A stretch of DNA of 64,000 nt, taken from assembly GCA_009823505.1 (NCBI GenBank), contig VZQC01000265.1:4370503-4434502 (forward strand), given 5' to 3'. Numbering within the stretch: position 1 is the stretch's first letter; each line of letters starts with the position of its first letter. This DNA is from Rhizomys pruinosus. Lineage: Eukaryota; Chordata; Mammalia; Rodentia; Spalacidae. This document shows positions 46,643 to 58,957 of this stretch, one piece after another. The notes under the pieces are model-generated. The model had not been told where the DNA came from. It saw only the letters and a program-made list of their open reading frames with translations, and did not search any database. Made by a program: the position numbers and the translations under genes.

Positions 46643-46850
46643 AGAAATATTTATTATTTTTATTTTATGTGAATGAGTGTATTGCCTGTGTATATGTCAG
46701 TACACCCATGTGATGCAGTGCCTGTAAAGGCTGGAAGAAAATTCCCCTGAAACTAGGGTTATTGTTAGCCACCATGTGGGTTCTGGGAATTGAACCTGCA
46801 TCCTCTGCAACAGCTGCCAGTACTGTTACCTGCTTTATTATCTGTAGATG
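46643..46850 (-). mobile_element. Old B3/B2-type SINE
   Basis: Diverged minus-oriented copy: 'caccatgtgggttctgggaa' and 'ttgaacctgcatcctctgca' mark the B-box side. It is inserted in the ancient L1. Confidence 0.8.
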
Positions 46851-47240
46851 CTTTCTTGATATCATTTACTGAAGACTGTCCTTTCTTAATGAAGTCTTAA
46901 CATATTTATTGAAAATCAATTGACTACAGATACTTGATTATTCTGTATTCCTGGATTGGATAATTAATATTTTAAATCTGCATACTGTCCAAAATAATGT
47001 GTATGTTAAATAAAATCCCCATTAAAATTCACTGACATTTCTCATAGGAATAGAGAAAACAACCCTAAAGTATGTCTGAATCCACCAAATACACCCAAAT
47101 TACCAAAGCAAACTTGAGATAAAAAAACAAAGCTAGAGTTGTCATAATATCCGATTTCAAAATATCCTATAAAATGGTGATTATCAAACAGCTTGGCAGT
47201 AGCATAACAATTGGCTCAGAGTTTAAGTAAGAAAATGCTG

Positions 47241-47591
47241 TTTCCTTTTCATAAGCATATAGTCCCTGTATGAATGCTATTTATTTCACTTGTTCTGTTA
47301 TTTATGAAATGTTACTAATTATTTACTCTACCTTTACAGGTCTACTGTATCGTGAAACTGCATTTTTACTCGATAGGTAGTTATTCAGTCTTTCTTCAAA
47401 TAGATATATAGCACCAGGTCTTCTGGGAATAAAAAGGAGGGTGAACAACATTATATTCCCTAATTAGCATAAATTTTCTATCATCTTACTTAATTTCCCT
47501 AGTGTTTCATATAGATAAGCTGTACATTAAGGACTCTAATATGAGGATACATCCCAAATTCTTAAGAACACTAAATCTTGAGTTTCACCTT
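47241..47591. other. No recognised feature
   Basis: AT-rich sequence, possibly more ancient L1, without a clear signature. Confidence 0.35.
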
Positions 47592-47915
47592 TGTATTAGT
47601 TACTCTTCTCATTGCTGTGACAAAATCCCTTAAGGTTGAGGCTTGCAGTTTCAAGTTATGGGAAGGTGTGGTGGCAGGAGCCTGTAGTAGTTGGCCATAT
47701 GGCATTTACAGGCAGGAAGCAGAGGGAGATTGCTGCTGCTGCTCAGCTCTCCTCCTTTTTGTCCAGAGGTAGCAGCCCATGGAAGAGTGTTTCTGACATT
47801 CAGTGTGCATCTCCCCTGCTTAGTTAATCCTTCCTAGAAATACCCTTATAGGGACACTCAGATATGTGCTTCCAGGTTTATGATAAATCCTGTCGACAAT
47901 CAAGATTAACATCAA
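47592..47915 (+). mobile_element. URR1-like DNA transposon
   Basis: Starts 'tgtattagttactcttctca' and then 'ttgctgtgacaaaatccctt'; contains 'ggcaggaagcagagggagat'. The two ORFs across it (47578-47827) are not conserved between copies. Confidence 0.65.
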
Positions 47916-49457
47916 AACCTCTATCTGCCTAATCTTTATATTTTGATTACCAAACAGATGATATAATTTGCCATTGGGATATTACAAGTTTCCTATATTG
48001 CACTCACAATTATATGAGTCCACTCATTTGGGCTGAGTTCAACTGGGCACATTTTCTAATATGGGCAGACACAGTCTGAGCTACCTTTGTGACCCCACCA
48101 GCTGACAGCTGACCTTACAGATATGTTAATGAAGCAATATATATTGGTTGTGTCTGTTGGAAAAATTCAACCCCCCAAACTTGATGACATTTTACAAATG
48201 CAATTATGCCTAGTTATTCTATGTGTTGACATGGCTCTGGCTCCGGTAGGTTGTCCTTGGATTCCAGCATATGTTGTCCAGGATTTCAGCCACTGACTGG
48301 AACATCTTGGTTGTCTCACTCATACATCTACTATTTGTGGCACCCTAGAGAAGGATGGGACTACTACAAACCTGGGCTTCCTTCTCCATGCTTCCCCCTT
48401 CCTTTGACTCTCCTTCTCAATCCCTTTCTGCCCTGTTGCTAAAAACCCTCCCCTGAGGGAGAGACATAAACAATGTCCACCCCTTCTCCTTTGGTCCTAA
48501 CAACAAATGGAGGTTTGGCTCCACCAAATGCACTCTACAAGAAACTAAGTTTACTGGGTGAACGGATGGAGCAATGGCTAAGAGGTTACTTACCAGAGTG
48601 TGGGTACTCTTGGATAAATCCACACTAGAAAGTCTTCACCCAGTATGGATGATGCCCTCCCCATAGCCGCATAAATACAGGGCCACTCCCTTAGTCTTCC
48701 TCAGGCTATATACTCTAGCCCTTCACTATGGCCACAAATGTTTATGGCCTAAATGCTCATTGTAGGTTGTGAGGTGTCAGAGGATACTCAAGTGAAGATC
48801 CTGTGACTCTCACTGCTCCTTCTTCTGTATGTGGCCCAATAGATATCAAGCCCAGCTCTGATAATCTTGGTAAGTTGGGACAACTGAGGGCGGGAAGCTG
48901 CTACCTGACTTAGAATAGCTCTGCATGATTTCTCTAGATCTCTCGATGTGACCCATTCTACTTCCATAATTTTATTTCCAACATATCTAATCTTTTACAT
49001 AGCAACTCGGGAAATTGAAAGACTGACTTTCTTAAGGCCTAGATTTCAAATTGGCACAGTGTTACTTTCTCTGCATTCTTTTGCTTAAAATCCATCCTAT
49101 GACCATCCTGATTGTGTGAGAGGAGGCTGTAGAGGGGCATGGAAACCAGGAGACATAATAAATTGAAGGGCCTGTACAAATTCTAGCTGCCATGCCACTC
49201 TGCACTAATCATCTAGAGTCATTTGGCAGCTAACATAAAATGCATGAACAAATCCCAAAAGACCAGTTGGAGTCTGGTCTAACTTCTATCTTTTTAATTG
49301 TTGTAGAGGCACTCGATGTAGGCTGAGGAAAAAAGAAGTAAAGAAGCTGTATGTACCTATCTCTGATGAAAGAACCTGTAGGTTCCTGCCCTACTCATGG
49401 GGTGAAACAAAGTTTACTGTTTTGCTAGTGTTAGGGAAAGTGGGAGAAGAGCTTTAT

Positions 49458-49458
<1 letters not shown>
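47916..49458. other. Unassigned 1.5-kb region
   Basis: No recognised coding or repeat family. 48190-48900 has a near-balanced composition unlike its AT-rich surroundings and may be an old LTR. ORFs at 48251-48442 and 48417-48623 overlap on opposite strands with no motif. Confidence 0.4.

Positions 49459-49497
<39 letters not shown>
49459..49497. repeat. (TA)n microsatellite
   Basis: About 19 TA units. Confidence 0.95.
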
Positions 49498-49499
<2 letters not shown>

Positions 49500-49594
49500 T
49501 ATATATCTATATTCTTATACTGTTTAGATACCCCATACAAACACAGAACTGGAAGATTTGGGAGATTGAAAGTGATGACCAAATTCCAGTTTAT

Positions 49595-49955
49595 TACTGT
49601 ATTAGTTACTTTTCTGTCACTGTGATAAAACATCATGATCAAGGCAACTTATAGAAGGAAGAGTTTATTTACATTTATAGTTCCAGGGGTAAAGATTCAT
49701 AACAACAGGGAAAGTATGGCAGCAAAAGGGCTAGATCAGAAAATTGAGCAATCACATTTTCAATCAGGCGTGGGGAAGCAGAGAGTGACTGGAAATCACA
49801 GGAGGCTCATGAGCTTTCACAGCACATCCCCAAAGCTGTGCCTCCTCAGGCAACGCAGCACCTCCTAAAGCCTCCCAAAAGAGTGCCACCAACTGGGGAC
49901 AAAATGGCCAAATACTTGGAACTTATGGGGGAGATTCTCATTCAGACCACCCCAG
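49595..49955 (+). mobile_element. URR1-like DNA transposon, nearly complete
   Basis: Starts 'tgtattagttacttttctgt' and ends near 'ttcagaccacccc', the same ends (in opposite sense) as 37933-38292. It contains 'aaggaagagtttatttacat'. Confidence 0.75.
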
Positions 49956-50700
49956 TTATGAAGTCATATCCGGAAATGGCTCAGAAAGACTCAACAAATC
50001 CACTACTGGAGTGAGAACCTCAAGTTATTAGCATTCAATGTAGGAAGAATGAAGTGGTCTCATGAGTTTAACTGTCCATCAGGAAAATATAAATAATAAT
50101 TTATAATACAGCAATAATAATTATTGCTATAATGAATATTACTATGAATGACAATCATCACAACTCATTCAAGCACAGGAAGCACAGATGTGGACATTAT
50201 GGCACTCTATCAGTGATCAATTTGGGCCAAACTAATTTTTCATTAACTAAGAAAATTCTAGTTGGGCCATCCAAGTGGACTTAGAGAACGGTGGAAAGAG
50301 GCAAATCAAGTTTGAAGGGCTTCTTGGATCTTTCCAACATAGATTCTGTAAACTTTCATTGTAAGCAATTGTTTCACAGTTAATAAAGAACACTGATGAC
50401 TAACTCATCTCTGTAGCTTAGTGACAAGTCCAGCTGCTCTAAATAGAGAGAGCTAATAATTCCATGGACAATCTGACTTAAAGGTTAATGCATTCAGGGT
50501 TAAGCTTTGAAGTTTCAGACACATAACCAGAAGTTCCTCCTATTTATATAATGGAAAATGACCATAGGCATGGAAAACATTTGGAGACTCACCCATATTA
50601 GATTGCTATAGATAAAATGGACACAAGCTATGAGCACCAAAGCAAAGAGACAGAGAGAAGTGACACCGCATGAGTGTTGGCTAGTCGGGAATACCCTCTC
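49956..50700. other. No recognised feature
   Basis: AT-rich, non-coding. Confidence 0.4.
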
Positions 50701-50830
50701 TATCGCATACAGGCTGTGTGAACTTGGATATGTCATTCAACCTCTTCTGAATCTCGCCTCTATGATTCGTGAAAATAGATACAATAGGCATCGCTTTGTG
50801 TGGTGTACTGCAGAGGTAGCTAGCATCTTC
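50701..50830 (+). mobile_element. MIR SINE
   Basis: The core order 'ctgtgtgaacttggatatgt', 'attcaacctcttctgaatct' and 'gtgaaaatagatacaatagg' matches the ancient mammalian MIR. It is heavily diverged, as expected for its age. Confidence 0.7.
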
Positions 50831-51715
50831 CCTGAATTCATGCTTTCATGCACTCTGTTTTGTCACACTTTGTATTAAGAGGTAGAAGTGATCTTGCTAC
50901 TTGGGTATTAGATTGCATTAATCAAAATGCAGGGAACTGGCCTCTGTGCTGCTCCTCAGTTCTGGCATCAAGAGGAGATGCACATGTCTGCTTACACTCC
51001 TCAAACCCTGATGTCCACAGCTTCCCCTAAAATGGTGAAAGACACAAGCATTTTCCAGGTACAAGAGCAGTCTCATGCTGTATCTCCCCTGCTGCATTGA
51101 GATCAAAATAATCCGAAAGATTCTATCAACACTTATTTATCACCAAGAAGTCACAATTTACTTGTACTTGATCTAGTTGCCTCCTACTGACAGGTGCAGG
51201 AAAGAACTAAAGAGAGTAAATAGGTTTGAGCTATTTCTAGAGATCACCAGATTTGGTTTTAAAAATACTTATAATTTGTGCTCAAATTAAGATAATATCA
51301 ATTTCATTCCACTTTTTTCTCTGCTTCTTTCATAGATGTAGACTCTACTAGAACATCAGGGCCTGATGAGTGCTGTGTCCAGTCCACTGACTTTGGCCCA
51401 GAAGTATTAACACTTGATCTGCCAATTTTGAAGCATGAACACTATGAACACAGGAAATGAGGGACACCTGGATACAGGCTAGTCCAAGAAATTTTGAGGA
51501 GTACCTTACTTTAATAGAACCAAATGATTCTTTAATTTTGAAGGGGACACCTCCTGGCTCTCCATACATGCTAGCTTTTACTTGGAGTAGCAAGAGGTAA
51601 GTAGTCGGGGTCACTGTTCGTGCCGACAGCAGTAACATTGACACGGTAGTCACAAGTGTGAACCTCCCTTTTATTTCCACAAGCACAGCTCTGCATCCCT
51701 TCGTAATTCCTAATG
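50831..51715. other. No recognised feature
   Basis: Two overlapping opposite-strand ORFs (50848-51106) and a 112-aa minus ORF at 51348-51686 show no family motif; I do not support them as genes. Confidence 0.4.
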
Positions 51716-52340
51716 CATCATTATATATTCTTTCCCTATTTTATTTTTAAGTAGCACATAAAATAGCAGGTTTCCATATGCATTAGTCTGGGGTGATCCT
51801 TCTCCCACCTCTTTTACCCTTCCCTGCCCTGCTCTATATTAAACACATCCTAAATATTCCCCACTTCTGTTTTCCATCAAATATATTCTATTACGCTCCC
51901 CACTAAGCTTACCAAAGCCTCTTTTATGAGCTCCTCTTTCTAGTTTTCTGGCCTCTACATGTACCATTCCCATATAAAATCAGATATGTAAAAATTAGAA
52001 TCTAACATCCTCATATAAGAGAGAACCTAGTCTATTTGACATTCTGAGCTTTAGTTATCTCACTTAACATATTTTCTAGTTCCATTTTTTATTTCATAAT
52101 TTCATTTTTTTTTATTGGTGAAAACTTTCATGTTGTACACATACCACATTTCTATTTTTCATCCAAATGTTGATAAACATATCGGCTAATTCCATTTCTT
52201 AGCTATCCTGAAAAGAGCAGCACTGGCTGTGGATATGCAATTATTTCTGTGAACGAATCTTGAGTGCTTTTGAGTCTATGCCACAGAGTGGCATGGCTGG
52301 GTCACACAATAGTTCTAATCTAATACTGATTTCCTTTGCC
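51716..52340 (-). mobile_element. Ancient L1 (ORF2 end and 3' UTR)
   Basis: 'cttatataagagagaacct'-type and 'tatctcacttaacatatttt' blocks near 52050 and 'agagtggcatggctgggtca' near 52285 match minus-strand ORF2 C-terminal sequence. It is strongly diverged. Confidence 0.65.
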
Positions 52341-53374
52341 CCTTTTAAACACTCATTATAAATACCACTGTTTCTATGGATCCTTCCTTGTTTCTAGAAG
52401 ATAGAATCTGTCACTTGTTTCTTGTTCCTTCCACAGTGATTGGCTCATATCTCTTTTGTTGATATAATTTTGCAGGTATACTGAAATGATCTGTTGATTT
52501 CAAATGCTTTCCTTTCATGCTATGAAGCAATGTCTACTATTTTTTCTGGATTAAAAATTACTTATCACAGTGTCTTGCATGTCATAAGCAACAACATTTG
52601 TTAAACTAATGAGTAAACAAATACAAATTGAAACCAATAAAGCTTACATTGCAGAGTGAAAGAGATTTTTGATAGTGAGATTTCTGAGGGGTCTGGTATA
52701 ATTTTTCACTCCATAGCAGGCTCCCATGTATAGACGGACTCTGCTAATTAATGTTACATAGTCATCCAAATACATCATGTTAAAATCTAATTCTTGCCAA
52801 TGATGACTTGAATTAGTCAATCTCAGAACATAAACAAGGAGCTATGACTCAAGTTGGATCTTGCCAAGAACAAGTGCGAATTGCAAGAGTCACTGCTAAT
52901 TTGGCACCATTTTAATTCTAGCAAATAAAGTGTGTGGGTGATAACCCATTTAATGAACACATTCTCGCAATTGGCGCTCAAAATTAATATTACTCAGATG
53001 TTTGATTCAATATCAAGAGAGTGGGTGGCATTTGCCAAAATGTTAGACTTTAGAACTTATTCTTTAACAGCAACAATTTCTCTGTGTGTATAATTATTCA
53101 GAAGCCCTCTAGAAATTAGTGTCCTAAAGGAAAGTTGTCTCAGTGACTTTCATTGAAATATTCCATACACTTTTGTCAGGAGTAAAGTAGAGGACTATTT
53201 TCTTAACAGAGATTATTACCCGTCCAAGAAAACCACATTCCAACAGATTATAGAACAAGTCTTAGGAATGAGCTTACCTGGTAATCAAATAATGAACATT
53301 TTTCAAGGATCATAATACATATTTGTAAAATTATATATCTTTTATTTTCCTTGTTCTTAAAATACAGATGACAA
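52341..53374. other. No recognised gene
   Basis: 52555-52620 faintly resembles an old MIR/L2 3' end ('acagtgtcttgcatgtcata'). Otherwise unassigned. Confidence 0.35.
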
Positions 53375-53494
53375 GCCAGGCGTGGTGGCGAGGAAGAGGC
53401 AGGCAGATCTTTGTGAGTTCAAGGCCAGCCTAGTCTACAATGTGAGTTCCAGGACAGCTGGGGCTACAGGGAGACCCTGTCTCGAAAAGACCAA
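53375..53494 (+). mobile_element. B1 SINE with internal deletion
   Basis: Starts 'gccaggcgtggtggcgagga', then jumps to 'agaggcaggcagatctttgt', so about 30 bases of the 5' region are missing. The rest of B1 is complete and runs into a TA-rich tail (53495-53540). Confidence 0.92.
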
Positions 53495-53680
53495 TATATA
53501 TATATAGATATATATATATATAAAATATAGATATATATGACAAAAGGATATAATATTCCATTAGATGAGCACAGACCATATTAAATTAAATGTGGTTAAA
53601 ATGGATGAAATGGTTGGGAGAGTTTGGCTACATGAAGAGGGGAGGACATGAAGAGACAGCAGTGTGATGGGGAGGGAAGT

Positions 53681-53778
53681 CAAGAGAGGGAGATGATGGA
53701 GGGTGGGTATTACTGGGGGATGGTGGGGACAAGAGAGGGAGATGATGGAGGGTGGGTATTATTGGGGGATGGTGGGGA
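53681..53778. repeat. 49-bp tandem duplication (two units)
   Basis: 53681-53729 and 53730-53778 differ at one base. Each unit starts 'caagagagggagatgatgga'. Confidence 0.95.
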
Positions 53779-53814
53779 AAAGGGGGTGCTCTTTTTCAAT
53801 TTCTTTTTCTTTTT

Positions 53815-54124
53815 ACTAAGTTCTCAAGTTTTATACCTGATGTAGAATTTCTCAGGCATTACTCTCTATTTATTTCTGGTTATACTTTCCTTTCGGATGC
53901 TTAAGACCACACAGTCGTCCCAAAGTTTTTGTTTTCTCAAGGTCAGTTGAGGATCTAGTCCTCAAGGGTCAGTCAGGGTTTTTTGTGGGGGAACAGAGCC
54001 CCTGGCTCCTTTTGACTTTTCTTTATTTCTCTTTCTTTTTTTATTCTTTCTTTTGGCTTTTCATTTACCAGTCGCATCCACTCGAGGATAAAGTCAGGTC
54101 TTGCTAGACCAGGCTTCCCTTTTT
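53815..54124 (+). repeat. Unclassified repeat family, copy 2 of 3
   Basis: Parallel to 34428-34592 in its first 170 bases, then extends with 'gaggataaagtcaggtcttg', which is complemented at about 58050-58090. This copy shows the family is at least 300 bases long. Confidence 0.6.
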
Positions 54125-55345
54125 GAAGCATGAGAAGAATTTCCAGGACGTATTTGTATACAGGACATGAAGCAATGGAGCAAGAACTGAACTGGAAGCC
54201 TTCTAGCTGAAGTTTAGCTCTGATAGTCCTAGATAATAATATGCAAACTGCTAAGAGAGAAGATCAAGAAATGGTCCAACCCAGCTCTGAAGGTTAATAA
54301 CCATAATATCTGGCACAGCAAGCTACCCCTCTTGATGCAAGAGCACTACAGTTATCTGGGGACCTGTGTGTAAACAACAGCTGCAGGGATTTAAAGCAGT
54401 TGGAGTGGACTGATGGTGGCAACGTAATTGTAGCAAAATACACATGGCTGAGGAGGACACGGATCCTAAAGAAGACTCTAGCTCTGTCCTGTTTCTAAAC
54501 AAATGATATTTCTTACATGAGCTAAGCATGGATCTTAATATTTACAGACAAGCCCACCATACACCAATCACCAAGGAAACTTCTTACCACAACAGATGAA
54601 AGTTACTGCAGAGTTCCACAACTGGTCAGACACAGAGAATGTACATGTGAGAGACACCCAGTTGAACCTAAGGCTCATGAAACATAGCAGAACAAGGAGT
54701 AAAGAGAAAACACATCCCTCAATCCTCACAAGTGTAGCTTCCTTATACAACAGTATGTGATGTAAGAGGAAGGCCAGAACTGACCAAGCTTTAAAGAGTA
54801 AGAGACTGCAGAGTGCATGTCCCTTGGTAGGACTCATACTGAACCTCACCCACCCATGGCTCAGAGACCATTGCAGAAGAGGGGGTGAAAATATCATAAG
54901 AACCAGGCCCAGATCATGAACACAGGAGAACATAGGATTTTAGGGCGCTGGAAGCTTGCAGATGTGAAATTGTGGCAATGGTGACATTGAGGACAGGACC
55001 CATGGCAACTCAATTAAACAAGGGGAGGAGAGAAATGGGGGCAGAGCCCTACATTTCTCCCTACATTTCTCCCTACACTGAGAAATATTGGAGACTGGCT
55101 GCATCTGGGTAAGGGGAGCATGTCTTAGTTATGATCTCTAGAGAGGCTGACTAGGCTCCAATAGATGAGTTTGCACCCATGGATATCTGGATACAAATAT
55201 TTGACTGTACAAGACTTAACATGTATGGCAGAATACATGAGGTTTGGTGGAAGGTGGAAGGGCATGGATAGTGGAAACAGTCTAAACTTGAGTAAGAACT
55301 GTTCTATGAAACTACAAAACCTCAATAATATTTTAAAAGGATGAA
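54125..55345 (+). mobile_element. Lx-like L1 3' UTR, long copy
   Basis: The longest representative of this 3' UTR in the window with 61530-62830: shared blocks include 'ccagctctgaaggttaataa', 'actgcagagttccacaactg', 'cagaagagggggtgaaaata' and a tail near 'ctcaataatattttaaaagg'. It is non-coding; the 121-aa minus ORF at 54568-54933 is antisense to it. Confidence 0.75.
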
Positions 55346-55989
55346 AGAAAGTAAAATATGACTTAATAGGGAATAGCATATTGGAGATATAGCTTCAATA
55401 AATGCACACTGCTTATTACTGCAAACCAGAGAGGAAACATACAAAAGAGATTGTGATATCTAGTAGAAATGCATGAAAGTAATTATTAAGTCGTTCTGGC
55501 CAAAAATAGCCAAACGTTCAGAAAAGTGCAGCATATCCAGACAGCAATACACGTGAAAATAAATGGACAATATCTCCCACCACATCTCTACATTAGAAAC
55601 AATAATGAATTTCATAAAGCTGTATCACAGAGCATCTTTCAACATAGGACATGACTTCTGTTCAACACACTGATACAGGGCATCCCAGACTATCCTAGAT
55701 AGTAGAAACAAAGAGGAGCATGATTTAATGAGAAAAGCCCTGGCCTTGGACCTAGGAGAACTCTGTTCCAACTATGTTCAAGGTGTATGACATTAAAATA
55801 CCTAAATTACTAAAACCTAGAAGGAGCTTTTGACAGGCCAATAAACTTCATAGACTTTAAAAATGAAATAAAATTGGGATGAGTTGCAGGACATAATATG
55901 CACTACAAGAATGAGAATGACTGTACAATGATGAGAATCCAGCATTTTATGTAACTTAAATCAGTGCTCAAAATAGAAAAGACAGGATC
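55346..55989. other. No recognised feature
   Basis: Unassigned AT-rich sequence before a B1. Confidence 0.4.
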
Positions 55990-56164
55990 AAGCCAGGCAT
56001 AGTGGTGCACACCTTTAATCCTAGCACTTGGGAGGCAGAGGCAGGCGGATCTCTGTGAGTTCAAAGCCAGCCTGGTCTACAGAGTGAGTTCCAGGACAGC
56101 TAGAGCTACAGGGAGACCCTGTCTCTAAAAGACCAAAAAATAAATAAATAAAAAATAAATAAAT
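55990..56164 (+). mobile_element. B1 SINE
   Basis: Full-length B1 starting 'gccaggcatagtggtgcaca' with an (AAAT)n-type tail. A 13-bp TSD with one difference, 'aaaagacaggatc' (55977-55989) and 'aaaaggcaggatc' (56165-56177). Confidence 0.93.
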
Positions 56165-56370
56165 AAAAGGCAGGATCTAATACCCACATGATTTATGTTA
56201 TTCATATTGGATTTGAGAAAGTTTTACTGAGCACCTCCATTTTGCTGGATGCTCTGCTGAGCACAGGTCACTGGTCCTGTGTCAATCTTTCTCCTTTTAC
56301 TTCATTTGTATTATGAAGACTAAATCTCTCTAAACATTTTCCGCCCACAAGAAAAAAAATTGTACTTTTA

Positions 56371-56542
56371 TTTATTTTTATTTTTTTTAATTTTTTGGTC
56401 TTTTCAAGACAGAGTCTCCCTGTAGTCCCAGCTGTCCTGGAACTCACTCTGTAGACCAGGCTGGCCTTGAACTCACAAAGATCTGCCTGCCTCTGCCTCC
56501 CAAGTGCTAGGATTAAAGGTGTGCACCACCATGTCCGGCAAT
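56371..56542 (-). mobile_element. B1 SINE
   Basis: Full-length in minus orientation ('ggtgtgcaccaccatgtccg' at its 5' side). Perfect 13-bp TSD 'aattgtactttta' (56358-56370 and 56543-56555). Confidence 0.93.
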
Positions 56543-57784
56543 AATTGTACTTTTAAATAAAAGTTCCTTATCACCAAACATTCCATTTCTTTCTGTTGTT
56601 TTTTTATTATTATTAGAAAATTATTCTGGGAAAGCTTCCAGTTAATTCCAATTCTTCTTTCTCTTTAAAATTTTACCCTCCCCAGCCTTATCGGGGTGAG
56701 ATGATATCTTAAAGTGGTTTTAATGTGCGTTTCCTTAATTATTAGCGATGTTAAACACTTTTTAAGATTTTTCTCATCTATCTCTATTTCCTCACTTGTG
56801 AAGTCTCTGTTCAGCTCTTTACTCCACCTTTTGAGTGAGTCATTTGTTTTATTCTTTGTTTTTTTTTGAATAGTTTATTTATTCTGAAAGTTAGTTAATG
56901 CTCTGTCAGATGTATCAGTGGTGAAGGGTTCCTCCCACTCTGTGGGTTTTCTTTTCACTTCCCTGATTGTTTCTTTCACTGTACAGAAACTTTTGAATTT
57001 AGTAAGGTCCCACTGGTCAATTGTCGACCTTATTTCCTGTGCAGCTGCTGTCAACAAATGATACTAAATGCTGGAGAGGGTGTGGAGAAAGGGGAACACT
57101 TATCCACTGCTGGTGGGAATGCAAACTTGTACAACTACTATGGAAAGCAGTATGGAGAACCCTTAAAAGACTCAAAAAAAGCCTACCACCTGACCGAGCC
57201 ATACCACTTCTGGGAATATATCCATTAGAGTCTTCCTACCACAGATATACATGTACAGCCATTTTACTGCAGCTCTCTTCACAATAGCAAAGAGCTAGAA
57301 CCAATGCAAGTGCCCCTCAACCAATGAGTGGATAGAGAAAATGTGGTACATCTACACAATGGAGTTCTATGCAACAGTTAAAAAGGATGACATGATGAAA
57401 TTTGCAGGTAAATGGATGGAACTAGTAGATTATATGCTAAGTGAAGTAACGCAATCCCAGAAAAACAAAAGATGAACGGTATCCCTCATCTATGGATGCT
57501 AGTACCAAGTACCTAGTTGTAAGGAAAACTGAGCTACATTAATGTTATATTCCTGATGATCTAACGATAACTGTGCTCTTGCATTGTGAATCCATAAACA
57601 GGTTCTAAAGCTGATCTAACATTTATTTTCAGTCCTTGGGTTTTTGGTACATGATGGAGGGTATGTGTGCATCTTTTAGAGTAATATGGGATTAAAATGG
57701 AAAGATGCAAATCAAGAAATATGATATGGAAATAATATACAGTTTGTTTCCAAAGGATACAATTTTAATATAGGTGCAATGTCA

Positions 57785-58345
57785 TAAGTTGGTGCAACTT
57801 AGCTTTTCTGGCTGCTTAATGACCATATTTAATGCCCCTACCAATTTGGCTGAGGGACCTAAGGGATAACTTTGTTCCTTGTCCTCAGAGGTCAACCAAG
57901 TCTTAGGGCATTATGCATGGGGGCATCTCTTGAAATGTTCGGCAAATGTGGGTCACCAGTCTTCCTGTTCAGGGAGGTGTTGGAGAGCCACTAATGGGAC
58001 TTCAGCCAGTGTCCAGTCTATAAAGAGGAAAGTCTGCTCATGCTTCGGAAAAGGAAGCCTGGTCTAGCAAGACCTGATTTCATCCTCAAGTGGATGGAAC
58101 TGTTAAATGATAAGCTGAAAGGAGCAAGGCACTTCCCCTCTCCCCCCAACCCCCCCCCCCCCAGAGACCCTTGAGGACCAGATCTGCAACTGACCTTGAG
58201 AAAACAAAAACCTTGGTTAATCTAGGCTGTGTGGCCTTAAGCATCCAAAAGGAAAGTACAACCAGATATAAATAATCTGTAAGACTAGAGAAACTGTACT
58301 GCAGACATAGAACTTGAGATCTTAGTAAAGAGACAAAAAGAAAAA
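57785..58345 (-). repeat. Insert in L1-E holding unclassified repeat family copy 3
   Basis: About 58050-58345 is the reverse complement of 53815-54090. The earlier part (57785-58050) is unassigned. A C-run lies at 58143-58162. Confidence 0.5.
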
Positions 58346-58348
58346 AGA

Positions 58349-58512
58349 GCCGAGCGTAGTGGCACACGCCTTTAATCCTAGCATTTGGGAGGCAGAGGCA
58401 GGCAGATCTTTGTGAGTTCAAGGCCAGCCTGGTCTACAGAGCAAGTTCCATGACAGCTGGGGCTACAGGGAGACCCCATCTCAAAAAGACCAAAAAAAAA
58501 AAAAAGAAGAGT
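58349..58512 (+). mobile_element. B1 SINE
   Basis: Starts 'gccgagcgtagtggcacacg' and ends in a poly-A tail after 'aaaaagacc'. Full length. Confidence 0.93.
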
Positions 58513-58559
58513 TGGTATATAAAAAAAAAGAGTTGGTATAACTCTATGTTAAACTAGTC

Positions 58560-58880
58560 ATTAAAAGTTGGTTTAACACTATGTCCGTTTAGCAGAATAA
58601 TAATAGTAGGAATTCCCCTGGCTTCTACAACATGGCTAGCCACAAGTTCTTAGCCCCAATAACAGTGGCATTTATGGGTTTCATTTTATGCTGTGGGCTT
58701 TAAATCCAAGCAGAAAGTGGTTGGTTATTCCCATGATGTTCATGCCACTCTTGCTCTAGTGGGCATGTCTTGCCAGGCTGGTCATAATTGTACATGGATG
58801 ATTACTTTTCTCTTCTAATAGCTTGCATAGTACTTTCCTGCACTCTGAAAACTAGCCAGTATGGATGAAGCTTCAAGTTG
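58560..58880 (-). mobile_element. Lx-like L1 3' UTR fragment
   Basis: Parallel to 1-480: 'ggctagccacaagttcttag', 'ggctttaaatccaagcagaa' and 'gattacttttctcttctaat'. It is minus-oriented by the same argument. An ambiguous base (N) is present at 58898, just outside. Confidence 0.65.
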
Positions 58881-58905
58881 ATACAAGCTTTATTTCTNAT
58901 ACAAT

Positions 58906-58907
<2 letters not shown>

Positions 58908-58956
<49 letters not shown>
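58908..58956. repeat. (TA)n microsatellite
   Basis: About 24 TA units in the L1-E 3' UTR, preceded by the only N in the window (58898). Confidence 0.95.

Positions 58957-58957
<1 letters not shown>

Larger units (their letters stand above)
44981..47240 (-). mobile_element. Ancient L1 ORF2, apparently 5'-inverted
   Basis: 44981 to about 46980 is minus-oriented ORF2 C-terminal and central sequence ('tttggatatatgcccagtag' near 45770). About 46985-47215 is plus-oriented ORF2 ('attaaaattcactgacattt', 'gcttggcagtagcataacaa') from just upstream of the point where the minus part begins. It is interrupted by an LTR and two SINEs. No frame survives. Confidence 0.6.

Noticed and set aside
54568..54933. 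121-aa minus ORF with membrane-like segments
   Set aside because: It lies in a non-coding Lx-like 3' UTR and is not conserved in the parallel copy at 61530-62830.
58898..58898. Ambiguous base as a sign of misassembly joining unrelated DNA
   Set aside because: The 3' UTR of L1-E continues across it and the flanking TSD agrees; more likely a single uncertain call next to a TA microsatellite.
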